Origin: Limnohabitans planktonicus II-D5
GTDB lineage: Bacteria > Pseudomonadota > Gammaproteobacteria > Burkholderiales > Burkholderiaceae_C
Direction: 5' to 3'
Length of the DNA: 64,000 nt
NCBI RefSeq assembly: GCF_001270065.2
Contig: NZ_LFYT02000007.1
Location: forward strand, 1-64,000
The notes beneath the pieces were generated by a model. It had not been told where the DNA came from and did not search any database. It was given only the letters and a program-made list of their open reading frames with translations. A program made the position numbers and the translations under genes. Shown here piece by piece: positions 1 through 8,500 of the stretch (positions are counted from its first letter, which is position 1; every line of letters starts with the position of its first letter).

Positions 1-987
1 CAAATTGGCATGAGCGTTCGCACCTTGCAGCGCTGGGTACACCCTTGTGGGCACGAAGGAGACCGGCGTGTCAGCACGCTACGTGCGCACAGCGTGCCGC
101 CAAACCAGCTCAGTCAAGCTGAGCGAGAGGCCGCGATGAGCGTGCTTAACAGCGAGGAGTTCAAAGATTTGCCACCCAGCCAAATCGTGCCTCGCTTGGC
201 CGACCAGGGCAAGTACGTGTGCAGTGAATCGACGATGTACCGACTGCTCCATTGCGCCCAGCAGATGGGCCATCGCCGCCTGGAGCGTGTGCCGCGCAAG
301 GTGAGCAAGCCGCGCGCATTGGTCGCTACCGAGCCCGATCAAGTCTATTGTTGGGACATTACCTATTTGCCCACTCAGGTGCGAGGAATGCATTTCTACC
401 TCTACCTTTTTGTGGATATCTTCAGCCGAAAAATTGTCGGCTGGCAGGTATTTGATTGTGAGAGCGCACAGCTGGCCGCCGATTTGCTTCGTGATATCTG
501 CGAGCGCCAATGCATTCCCGAAGGGCAGCTCACGGTGCATTCAGACAATGGCTCGCCGATGAAGGGTGAGACCATGCTGGCGACAATGTGGCGCTTGGGT
601 ATCACGCCTTCGCGCAGTCGGCCCTCAGTCAGCAATGACAACCCCTACTCGGAATCGCTGTTCCGAACACTGAAGTTCCGCCCGCAGCTACCTCTGGGGC
701 CCTTTACCGACATCTTGCATGCGCGCCGCTGGGTGACAGATTTGGTCCATTGGTACAACACCGAGCACAGGCACAGCGCCATTCGTTTTGTAACCCCAAC
801 TCAGCGCCACGCAGGGCTTGACGGGCCAATGCTTGCAAAGCGCAACGATGTTTACGCCGCTGCACGACAGGCCAATCCGAACCGATGGTCCGCAACTGCA
901 CGCAATTGGCACCCGGTCAACGAAGTCCACCTCAATCCCCATACCCCTAAACCCACGGAGAACAAAAACTTACGAAAAGCAGCCTGA
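1..987 (+). CDS. IS3-family transposase (OrfB/rve), N-terminus outside window
   Basis: The DDE transposase catalyses cut and strand transfer of an IS3-type insertion sequence. The integrase core is visible: Asp in WDITYL, Asp in HSDNG, and Glu in YSESLF, with exactly 35 residues between the second Asp and the Glu (DD35E). The reading frame is open to base 1, and the residues before the first ATG at 10 (QIGMSVRTLQRW) read like the recognition part of a helix-turn-helix. The protein therefore almost certainly starts upstream of the window, or by frameshift from an OrfA. The C-terminus (about 40 residues rich in N, H and P) follows the usual YNTEHRHSAI motif. The element's right end should lie shortly after the stop, around 1000-1020, where the group II intron sequence begins. 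Family call is confident; the subgroup is not assigned. Confidence 0.9.
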   Translation, partial: QIGMSVRTLQRWVHPCGHEGDRRVSTLRAHSVPPNQLSQAEREAAMSVLNSEEFKDLPPSQIVPRLADQGKYVCSESTMYRLLHCAQQMGHRRLERVPRKVSKPRALVATEPDQVYCWDITYLPTQVRGMHFYLYLFVDIFSRKIVGWQVFDCESAQLAADLLRDICERQCIPEGQLTVHSDNGSPMKGETMLATMWRLGITPSRSRPSVSNDNPYSESLFRTLKFRPQLPLGPFTDILHARRWVTDLVHWYNTEHRHSAIRFVTPTQRHAGLDGPMLAKRNDVYAAARQANPNRWSATARNWHPVNEVHLNPHTPKPTENKNLRKAA

Positions 988-1014
988 ACCACCAAAATAA
1001 ATGCGACAACTAGC

Positions 1015-1629
1015 TTGAAAACGGCCGGTTCGAGAGCTTGAGGTTCATGGGCAGGTCCTCAGTGAGCCACCTGTGCCCATCCTTGAACCCGTCCATCCCC
1101 GTGTCTGGGTGCTCATGCAACGTACCTCCAGCTTCGTCGCTGATGGGATCACGCCCGGCTTCACCGTACGCTACGCCCACCCGCCCAGGTCACCCCAGCA
1201 TCTGACGCATGGCCTTGCAGCTTTGCACGTCCTCAGACTCTCACTCTCGTTCGGTCCTTCACGGTCTCCATCCGGCCTTGTGGGCCTCGTACTGCCGCTA
1301 CTACGACCTCTGCTGACTTCTCGCTCCGGCTAAGCCGTCGCCCTTTCAGGCACAAGGCGAGATCTCCCCAGGTAAGGGTCGCACACCTTCATCGCACAAC
1401 CGCCGCATTTACGCCACCTCGCCTTGGTCACAAGAGCTTTGCAGTAATGGGCCTGCTCGCCCTGCTTGGCAACGCCTTCTATGCGGTTCTTGTTCATCGG
1501 CTCACGATTTACGCTCCACGCTTCCTTCCCACGCTCGGTCGCCCTCACGCAGTTGCGCTTCACTTTGCTCACTGTGACCAGCTCGCAGCGGGACTTGCAC
1601 CCGCAGGTGTGCGCCCATGCTGGGCGCAC
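1015..1629 (-). mobile_element. Group IIC intron remnant, RT ORF deleted
   Basis: Read on the minus strand, the segment starts with GTGCGCCCAGCATGGGCGC, then GGGTGCAAGTCCCG. Further on come CTTACCTGGGGAGATCT and the block GTCAGCAGAGGTCGTAGTAG. These match the order and wording of conserved domain I-III landmarks in group IIC introns such as Oceanobacillus O.i.I1, recalled from memory. Near its far end CTCAAGCTCTCGAACCGGCCG-like sequence resembles the lead into domain V and then stops. Only about 250 bases lie between these parts, so the reverse transcriptase/maturase ORF is missing and the 3' end was probably lost when the IS3 element arrived. No splicing-competent intron is expected. The 5' boundary at 1629 is well defined; the other boundary is approximate. 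Confidence 0.72.
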
Positions 1630-1639
1630 CCCAAAAAAC

Positions 1640-1703
1640 GTCGGACTCTTCGAGTGCCGACCTACGGGGATGCATTCGTAGGTCGGTGGTCGAAGACCCC
1701 GAC
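1640..1703. repeat. REP pair (BIME), ACTC-type then GGTC-type
   Basis: Two 26-base hairpins lie at 1640-1665 (GTAG end on the minus strand) and 1678-1703 (GTAG end on the plus strand), with their GTAG ends facing each other across 12 bases. Each has GTCGG/CCGAC outer arms, a one-base bulge, a 4-bp inner stem (ACTC/GAGT or GGTC/GACC) and a three-base loop. The pair lies directly downstream of the TctC-like gene and 10 bases from the 5' end of the intron remnant. Confidence 0.9.
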
Positions 1704-1724
1704 ATGAGCTTGTGACGAAGACGT

Positions 1725-2732
1725 TTACTCGGCTTTGATGTTGGCCGCTTTGACCACCGCCGCATAGCGCGACAGGTCACGCGCCATGTCGCGGCCAAAT
1801 TTTTCAGGACCACCGGGGCTGGCGGTGATGCCCAAGGTGTTCAAGCGCTCGCGCACCGCCGGGTCGTTCAGGACCGCGTTCAGCTCGGTGTTGAGCTTGT
1901 CCACAATCGCCCGGGGGGTTTTGGCCGGAGCCAGCAGGCCCACCCAGGAGTTGATGTCGAAATCGGGCACGCCCGATTCGATGAAGGTGGGCACATCGGG
2001 CATGGACGGGGCCCGTTGCGCGCTTGACACGGCCACCGCGTGCAACTTGCCCGCCTTGACGTGCGAAATGGCACCCGCCACGGCGGTGTAGACCAGCGGG
2101 ATGGTGCCGCCCAGCAAGTCGGTCATGGCCTGGCCACCGCCTTTGTATGGGATGTGCGTGAGGTTGGCACCTGTGCGCTGTTTGAGCAATTCGCCCGCGA
2201 TGTGCGGCGTGCCGCCCGTGCCCGATGTGCCATACGACAAACCGCCCGACTGGGTTTTGGACAAGGCGATCACTTGTTGCAGGGTTTTGGCGGGCACACC
2301 GGGGTGCGACACCACAATCAAAATCGCGTCGCCGATTTTGCCGATCGGGGCAAAGTCTTTGGCGGTGTCAAAACCCACTTTGGGAAACACATGCGGGTTG
2401 ATCACCAAGGTGCCGTCAAAGCCCAAGAGCAAGGTGTAACCATCGGGTTCGGCCGAGGCCACCATTTGCGTGCCAATGTTGCCCGAGGCACCAGGTTTGT
2501 TGTCCACGATCACCTGTTGGCCCAAGCGCTTGGACAGCTGCTCCGCGATCAGACGGCCGCTGGTGTCGGTCACCCCTCCCGTGGCAAAGGGCACGACCAG
2601 GCGGATCGGTTTGCTGGGGTAAGTAGATTGCGCAAAGGCTGTGCCTGCGCCCAGCGCCAAGCAGGCGGTCACGCTGGTGCTCAGCAAGGTTTTCAGCCAT
2701 TGGCGGCGGGGTGAAGCGTTCAGTCTGGACAT
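1725..2732 (-). CDS. Tripartite tricarboxylate transporter receptor (Bug/TctC family)
   Basis: This is a periplasmic solute-binding receptor of the Bug family, which captures carboxylated or aromatic solutes, usually for TctAB-type transporters. The 335 residues match family length. The N-terminus carries an arginine-containing signal sequence (RRQWLKTLLST...) ending near AFAQS, so the mature protein starts around residue 36. Family landmarks include YPSKPIRLVVPFATGG near the mature start, DNKPGASGNIG, and the late PDVPTFIESG. The start is supported by AGGAG seven bases upstream of the ATG at 2732. No TctA or TctB membrane genes are next to it, which is usual for the hundreds of orphan Bug receptors in Burkholderiales. 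It may share function with the adjacent isocitrate-lyase-like gene, but the ligand cannot be read from sequence. Confidence 0.93.
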   Translation of the reverse strand: MSRLNASPRRQWLKTLLSTSVTACLALGAGTAFAQSTYPSKPIRLVVPFATGGVTDTSGRLIAEQLSKRLGQQVIVDNKPGASGNIGTQMVASAEPDGYTLLLGFDGTLVINPHVFPKVGFDTAKDFAPIGKIGDAILIVVSHPGVPAKTLQQVIALSKTQSGGLSYGTSGTGGTPHIAGELLKQRTGANLTHIPYKGGGQAMTDLLGGTIPLVYTAVAGAISHVKAGKLHAVAVSSAQRAPSMPDVPTFIESGVPDFDINSWVGLLAPAKTPRAIVDKLNTELNAVLNDPAVRERLNTLGITASPGGPEKFGRDMARDLSRYAAVVKAANIKAE

Positions 2733-2799
2733 ACAGATCTCCTGATGAATGGGGTCAAGTGAAGGCAGAGGGTTGGCGAACTGCGGGTATGTTTTTTTT

Positions 2800-2943
2800 G
2801 CAGGATATTGCCCTGCAAGCGATCACCAGCTGTGCGCAAGCGCCCATCGCCAGCAGGGCTGGCTCCTACGAAGGGCGTGACTTGGGAGATCAGCAGCAAT
2901 TTACGGGCAGGGGACTTTTGCAGGAGCTTGCCCTGCAAGCGAT
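2800..2943. repeat. Three REP elements of a second family
   Basis: Three short hairpins lie between the TctC-like and isocitrate-lyase-like genes. At 2846-2869 the minus strand reads GTAGGAG followed by CCAGC/GCTGG arms around CCT, then CGAT. At 2800-2823 and 2920-2943 the plus strand reads GCAGGA followed by TTGC/GCAA arms around the loop CCT, then GCGAT. The arms covary between copies (GCCAGC/GCTGGC versus CTTGC/GCAAG) while the flanking GTAGGAG and GCGAT are kept. This layout resembles the REP type well known in Pseudomonas. Confidence 0.75.
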
Positions 2944-2982
2944 GGTTTATGGGCTGCATGGGGTCGTGCATCTCGCCGATGC

Positions 2983-3855
2983 TTATTCGGTTTCGGCGTA
3001 GCGTTTTTCAAACGCCCACACATCTTCAAAACCCATCAAACGCGTGAGGTCGGCAAAGTCATACAGCGCCGTCTGGCCACCGGCCGATGAGCCCGTGTCC
3101 TTGAACTGCTGGTACACCTGCGTCATGGCCTGCACACCTGCCAACAAGGCCGTCACCGGAAAAATCGCGATCTTGTAGCCCAGCGCCTCCAATTCGGGGC
3201 GGGTCAGCACCGGCGTGCGGCCCTTCTCCACCATATTGGCCACCAAAGGCACATCAAAGCTCTGGCCGATGCGGCGCATCTCTTCTTCGGACTCGGGCGA
3301 CTCGACAAACAAAATGTCGGCCCCCGCTTTGGCATAAGCCTCGGCCCGGCGCAGCGCCTCGTCCAGGCCCAGCGTGGTGCGGGCGTCGGTGCGGGCAATG
3401 ATCAGAAAATCTTTCGACGCACGCGCATCCACCGCCACCCGAATCTTGCGCACCATGTCTGCGGTGGGAATCACGCGGCGTCCCGGCGTGTGGCCGCACT
3501 TCTTGGGAAACTCCTGGTCCTCCAGCTGAATCGCGCAGGCTCCGGCGGCCTCGTAACCGCGCACCGTGTGGCGCATGTTGAGCAAGCCGCCATAGCCCGT
3601 ATCGCCATCGGCCATCAAGGGCGTGCGCGCCATGCCCGCCATGGCCGTCACCCGGCCCACCATGTCGCTGTAGGTGGCCAGACCCGCATCGGGCAAACCC
3701 ATGTGCGACGCCACCGTGCCGTAGCCCGTCATGTACAGCGCATCAAAACCAAAACTGTCGGCCAGACGCAAAGACACCATGTCAAAAACGCCCGGCGCGA
3801 CCACCAAGCCCGGTTGATTCAAACGCGCACGCAAGGCAGAGGTTTTTGTGTTCAT
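2983..3855 (-). CDS. Isocitrate lyase / PEP mutase family protein
   Basis: This is a TIM-barrel C-C or C-P lyase of the isocitrate lyase/PEP mutase superfamily, cytosolic. Members of this size (about 290 residues) act as methylisocitrate lyase, oxaloacetate decarboxylase or carboxyvinyl-carboxyphosphonate mutase. Visible motifs are APGVFDMVSLRLAD near the start, GDTGYGG with the metal-binding Asp, IQLEDQ, the KKCGH catalytic loop and IARTDA. The ATG at 3855 was chosen because the core begins about 15 residues later, as in relatives; an ATG at 3885 would add ten residues and neither has a clear ribosome binding site. The gene is divergent from the short-chain dehydrogenase, separated by about 70 bases that should hold both promoters. 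Substrate is not determined; the divergent dehydrogenase suggests a shared organic-acid pathway. Confidence 0.9.
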   Translation of the reverse strand: MNTKTSALRARLNQPGLVVAPGVFDMVSLRLADSFGFDALYMTGYGTVASHMGLPDAGLATYSDMVGRVTAMAGMARTPLMADGDTGYGGLLNMRHTVRGYEAAGACAIQLEDQEFPKKCGHTPGRRVIPTADMVRKIRVAVDARASKDFLIIARTDARTTLGLDEALRRAEAYAKAGADILFVESPESEEEMRRIGQSFDVPLVANMVEKGRTPVLTRPELEALGYKIAIFPVTALLAGVQAMTQVYQQFKDTGSSAGGQTALYDFADLTRLMGFEDVWAFEKRYAETE

Positions 3856-3926
3856 GAAGGCACGGCTTTCCAAAAGGATGTTCAAATCTGCGGCTCAATT
3901 TCCTCATTTCAGCAGAAGAAAACTCC

Positions 3927-4721
3927 ATGGACTTGCACCTAAGCGACAAACATGTGTTGATCACCGGCGGCAGCAAAGGAATTGGCCTGGCCTGTGCCCA
4001 CGCCTTCTTGCAAGAAGGTGCCAAAGTGAGCCTGGTCTCGCGAAACATCGCCAACCTGAGCGCCGCACGCGCCCAGCTGCAAGCCACCTTCCCCGCCGAG
4101 CACATCCACACTGTGGCCGCCAATTTGCGTGATGCGCAAGCCGCCCTGGTCGCCCTCGATTCGGCCGAAGCCGCATTCGGCCCCGTCGACGTGCTGGTCA
4201 ACTCGGCCGGCGCTGCCAAGCGCACCACCGCGCCCGAACTCACCCCCGAAGCCTGGGCCGACGCCATGCAGGCCAAATACTTCACCTACATCCACATGAT
4301 CAACCCCAGCATCCAGCGCATGGCCGCACGCGGGCAAGGCACCGTGGTCAACGTGGTCGGCAACGGCGGCAAAGTCGCCAGCCCCATGCACCTGCCCGGC
4401 GGCGCAGCCAACGCAGCCTTGATGCTGGCCAGCGCTGGCCTGGCCGCCGCCTACGGCCCGCAAGGCATCCGCGTCAACGCCATCAACCCGGGCCTCACGC
4501 GCACCGACCGCCTGCAAGAAGGCATGGTCACCAATGCACGCATGCAAGGCATCAGCATCGAACAGGCCATGCAACAAGCCGTCGACAAAATCCCCCTGGG
4601 CCGCATGGCCGAGCCTGAAGAAATCGCCCACGCCGTGCTCTTTTTGGCATCGTCCAAAGCCAGCTACATCACCGGCATCTGCATGAGCATGGACGGCGCG
4701 CTCAACCCCATCGTGGTCTGA
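3927..4721 (+). CDS. Short-chain dehydrogenase/reductase with atypical active site
   Basis: This is a Rossmann-fold NAD(P)-dependent oxidoreductase of the SDR superfamily, 264 residues. The cofactor loop TGGSKGIG (14-20) and NSAG (92-95) are intact, and the C-terminal AINPGLTRTDRL and FLASSKASYITG segments are typical. At the active site the usual Ser and Tyr-x3-Lys are not seen: NVVGNGGKV (142-150) and GGAANAALM (158-166) occupy those places, with Gly/Ala replacing Tyr and Asn replacing Lys. Some SDR subfamilies share this GGAANAAL wording, so the change is probably ancestral and not a lesion. The protein may bind its substrate without classical hydride-transfer chemistry or may use other residues. 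It is divergent from the isocitrate-lyase-like gene and eight bases ahead of the lipocalin gene, so the latter two form an operon. Confidence 0.9.
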   Translation: MDLHLSDKHVLITGGSKGIGLACAHAFLQEGAKVSLVSRNIANLSAARAQLQATFPAEHIHTVAANLRDAQAALVALDSAEAAFGPVDVLVNSAGAAKRTTAPELTPEAWADAMQAKYFTYIHMINPSIQRMAARGQGTVVNVVGNGGKVASPMHLPGGAANAALMLASAGLAAAYGPQGIRVNAINPGLTRTDRLQEGMVTNARMQGISIEQAMQQAVDKIPLGRMAEPEEIAHAVLFLASSKASYITGICMSMDGALNPIVV

Positions 4722-4728
4722 CAGCGCC

Positions 4729-5304
4729 ATGAACCACTCACGCACCCATCGCCTGCTGTGCAGCCTGCGCCAATGTGTGGCTACGTGCTTGCTGGCAAGC
4801 GCGGCCAGCCTGGCCACTGCACAGGCCCCACTGCCGCCCTTGCAAATCGTGCCTTCGGTGGACGTGCCGCGCTACATGGGCACCTGGCACGAGATCGCCA
4901 AATACCCCAACTGGTTCCAGAGAAAATGTGCCAGCAGCACGCAAGCCACCTACAGCCTGAAAAACAATGGCCGGGTGCAAGTGCTCAACCGCTGCAAAAC
5001 CGACAAAGGCGAATGGATAGACGCACAAGGCGAAGCCCGCCAAATCGGCGGCCCGACCTCTGCGCAACTCAAGGTGCGGTTTGCGCCCGAGTGGCTGTCA
5101 TTCATTCCGCTGGTGTGGGGTGACTACTGGATCATTGAACTCGACCCAGACTACCAATGGGTGGTGGTGAGCGAACCCCAACGCGAGTATTTGTGGATCT
5201 TGTCGCGCACACCACAGATGCCTGCCGCCACCTACCAAGTCCTGCTGGACAAATTGCAACACCGGGGCTTCGACCTGAAACGGATCGAGGCCAGTCTGCC
5301 GTAA
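4729..5304 (+). CDS. blc: Blc-like outer-membrane lipocalin
   Basis: This is a bacterial lipocalin of the Blc family, which binds lysophospholipids or other small hydrophobic molecules at the envelope. The 191-residue protein has an N-terminal signal region ending around SLATAQA, then the structurally conserved GTWHEIAKYPN, TATYSL-like and NRC segments, and the second conserved region REYLWILSRTP. A typical lipobox cysteine is not obvious; the cysteines at about 11, 16 and 20 lie inside the signal region, so the protein may be periplasmic and not lipidated. The gene starts eight bases after the dehydrogenase stop and is probably co-transcribed. The 3' half of this gene is duplicated, in decayed form, at 14641-14903 on the other side of the adhesin locus. 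Confidence 0.9.
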   Translation: MNHSRTHRLLCSLRQCVATCLLASAASLATAQAPLPPLQIVPSVDVPRYMGTWHEIAKYPNWFQRKCASSTQATYSLKNNGRVQVLNRCKTDKGEWIDAQGEARQIGGPTSAQLKVRFAPEWLSFIPLVWGDYWIIELDPDYQWVVVSEPQREYLWILSRTPQMPAATYQVLLDKLQHRGFDLKRIEASLP

Positions 5305-5480
5305 GGCGCATTGCCCTTGAACATGTCGATTTTGTTGCCCCCGACCTGCAACAGGCTTTGCCTCGTAGGCGGGCAGCTTCAGAACCCGACAAGCGCCTGA
5401 ACCAGAACCACCGATGTCGCAGCTGAAGCTACCGACCTGTTGATTCGGCCCGATGAAGTCTGAACCGTTCACAAGCGACT

Positions 5481-5505
5481 GATCGCCAGCAGGGCTAGCG
5501 CCCAC
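5481..5505. repeat. Degenerate second-family REP
   Basis: GATCGCCAGCAGGGCTAGC followed by GCCCAC keeps the hairpin GCCAGC/GCTAGC around AGG but has lost the GTAG end. It lies just downstream of the adhesin stop codon. A related inverted segment lies at 14382-14413, including the neighbouring words CTTGCACCTTGTG, so the pair brackets the adhesin locus. The rest of 5305-5549 shows nothing recognisable. Confidence 0.55.
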
Positions 5506-5549
5506 AAGGTGCAAGATTGTTTCATTGTGCAGACTTCATTGAAATGGTG

Positions 5550-8500
5550 TCAGTACCGCATGTCCAGATCGATCAGCAGTTGGGCGCAGACATCGGTCGT
5601 AGAACCATACACCGCATACGTGTGCGCACCGTCGCTCACCGTGGTGCCTGTGTGGGCCCACTCGCTGGCTGTCAACTGCACGCTGTCATTGGCATCTCCG
5701 GTGAGCTTCAGTACATGTACACCGTGGGTGGTGGCGATGCCCATCACGTCGGCCAAGGTCAGCTTGACGGTGTTGGCGAACGTGTCATTGCGCATGTCAA
5801 TGGCAGAAACCATACCCACATTACCCAAACCAGACAGGTCGAGGTTGTTGCCGCCCGTCAAGGTGAACAAGTTGGACGTGGCGTTTTGCACCATGAAGCC
5901 CACATCTGCCACGCTGTGCCTTGCGCCGTCGGTGGTGGTAAAGCTCGACGCCATTTGCACCAAATTACCGTTTTGTTGCACGCTGCTGTTGTCATGATTG
6001 AGGTTGATGCTGGCAATGTGCTCATCGGCCAAGGTGTGCAACTCGCCTGCATCGGTGACGCCATCGCCATTGGCATCCACCCACACACGCAACTTGTCGA
6101 AGTTGGCGTCTTGCGCGTCAATCTTGCCGTCATGGTTGCTGTCTTGTGCTGACAAAGCGACCCAGCCGTTTGAGGCCAAAGTGCCGTCGGCCAACACCGT
6201 GTGATCGCCAAACAGCTCTGCGCCACTGTTGATGCTGCCGTCGCCGTTCAAGTCCATGGCCAACAAGCCGTCTTGCTTGCTCACCCAGCCCACGTTGATC
6301 TTCTTGCCAGTGTTGAGCAAATCGAACTGCGTGCCTTCGTTCAAGCTGGTGGTTTGCACGCCGTCGCCGTTCAAGTCGAGCACCAGCGGTGTTGATGCCA
6401 GCGTGATGAAAAATGTGCCCGAAGTCTGCAGCGTACTGCCCAGGTTCATATCTTCCAATTGCGCCTCAATTTGGTATGTACCTGCCGACATGAGGCCCGA
6501 AGGAACAGTCCACGACCAATTGGTGCCTGTCACTGTCGCTGGCTGTAGCGCTTGAGTCGGAACTTCACCTGGGAGTCTCCACAAAATACCCACAGTTTGA
6601 GTATTTGCCAACGCACCGACCAACACACCATGGAATGTCGGCGTCAACCCGCACACCAAAGAGCCACTGCCCATGCGAAGCGTCGCCCCCGAAGCCACCA
6701 CATCCGTGATGGTAATTTGGTCATAAGGACGCCACGTCACCGTTGAACTTGCGTTGCTTGCCAAGTTACTCACGATCTGGGCCGCCGTGATGGCGTTGTT
6801 GCCATTGATAAAGGCATCAACACTCGTCCCGCTGTAGGTTGGGACAGCCGAAAAGTAAGAAGCTTGAGACAGCACATTACTCAGACCCGTCACCGCGTAA
6901 GAAACAACATTGCCGGTCGTGCTGGCAGTTGTGAGCTGCGCCGTCGTTTGCCCAGCCAAATTCTCGCCAGAGGCGTAAATGGTGGCACCATTGAGTCGCA
7001 GCCCCCAGTCAACTCGGCTATACGCAGTGATTGAGTCGATGCGGTAATAAGCGCCCAAGTCCACTTGCACCCACTGCTCACCCTCCTCGCTGGCCTCCAG
7101 ATAAGTGCTTGTATTGTTATCTGTCATCGCTGCCGAACTGGTGGTGCTGGTGGTTTGACCCATGCCATAAGTCGCTGCCTTACCAGTGGCCACATTCACA
7201 CCGCCAGACATCACCGAAATTTCGGAAACATCAAACGCAGCATTCTGAGATAAAGGGTCAATCGCAGCAGAGCCGTCCACCGTCTTACGCACCATGACAT
7301 AACGCACTACGGGCTTCAACTTGGTGTCGTAGCTCCAGTTGCCAGATGCATCGGCCACCACCGAGCGCGCAGTGCTGTTGACGGTTAAGTTCACCGTGGC
7401 GCCTGGGTTGGCTGTGCCCGTCAAAGGCACAGCCTCGTTCATGGCCACAATGTTGTCGGTGGACACCGTGTTGATCGTCACAGCACGAACCACCAGCTCT
7501 GAAATGGTGTCTGTGGCACTCGAGAAAGCGGTCGTGCCACCGTTTGTCTCGGTGGAAACGTAGCTGCCTTCCGTGCCTGTGGTTTGGTCCCACGCGCGAA
7601 AAGTCACGTCATTGGCGGTGCCCGAGTAAGCCGCCGTTGGCTTGAGGTAAATGCGGTTGTCTGCGTCAGAGCCCAACAGCAGAGCGTTGCTGTCACTGGC
7701 GGTATCGGTGAATGCCGTCCAGCTGGTGCCGCCGTCGGTGCTGTAGTACAGCGTGCCATTGGCCACGCCAGTGATGGCGATGCCTTTGGCAGCGCCTGCA
7801 TCCACATCTGTTGCACCACCGACCAAGTCGCTGACCAAGGAGCCCACTGCGCCAATCGGATCGGCCGAGTCTTGCATGACGGCAGGCAAGGCAAGCGTGG
7901 TGTCTGCCAACACCGGCGCGTCGTTCACTGCGGTCACGTCGAACACAAACATATTCTCCCCCGTCATGGTGTCCTTGCCACCATTGACCGTGCCACCGTT
8001 GTCTTGCAATTTGAAATAAATGCTGGCGTAGTCTTCACCGCTGGCGTTCGCAGCCGGTGCGTACACCAGACCGCCCAAGTCCGCCACCGCAATGCTTTGG
8101 CCTTCGGTGACCGCTGTGCCATTGAGCTTGAGCGTACCGGCGGTGGGCAGCGTGGTGATGATGACCGCTTGCAGCGCATTGGCCGGTGAGTCGCTGCCAT
8201 CCGCAAACGAAAAGTCCAACGCCGGAAAGTTTTTGCTGCCGTCTTCCAAAATAGTGACCCTGGTGCTGCCACCTGTGGGCGCGTCGTTGACTGCGGTAAC
8301 GTGGATCGTCAGTGTGTTCGCAACTGCGCTGGTGTCCACACCACCGTTGAGCGTGCCGCCGTTGTCTTGCACTTTGAAGCCAATGGTGGCGTAACCCGCA
8401 CCGTTGGCGTTGGCGGCTGGGGCGAAGACGAGGTTGCCCAAGTTCGCCACCCCAATGCTTTGGCCTGCGGCGACTGCTGTGCCATTGAGCTTGAGCGTGC

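Noticed and set aside
1330-1629. Minus-strand frame of 99 codons starting MRPAWAHTCGCKSRCE
   Set aside because: The sequence is the 5' structural RNA part of a group IIC intron, not a coding region.
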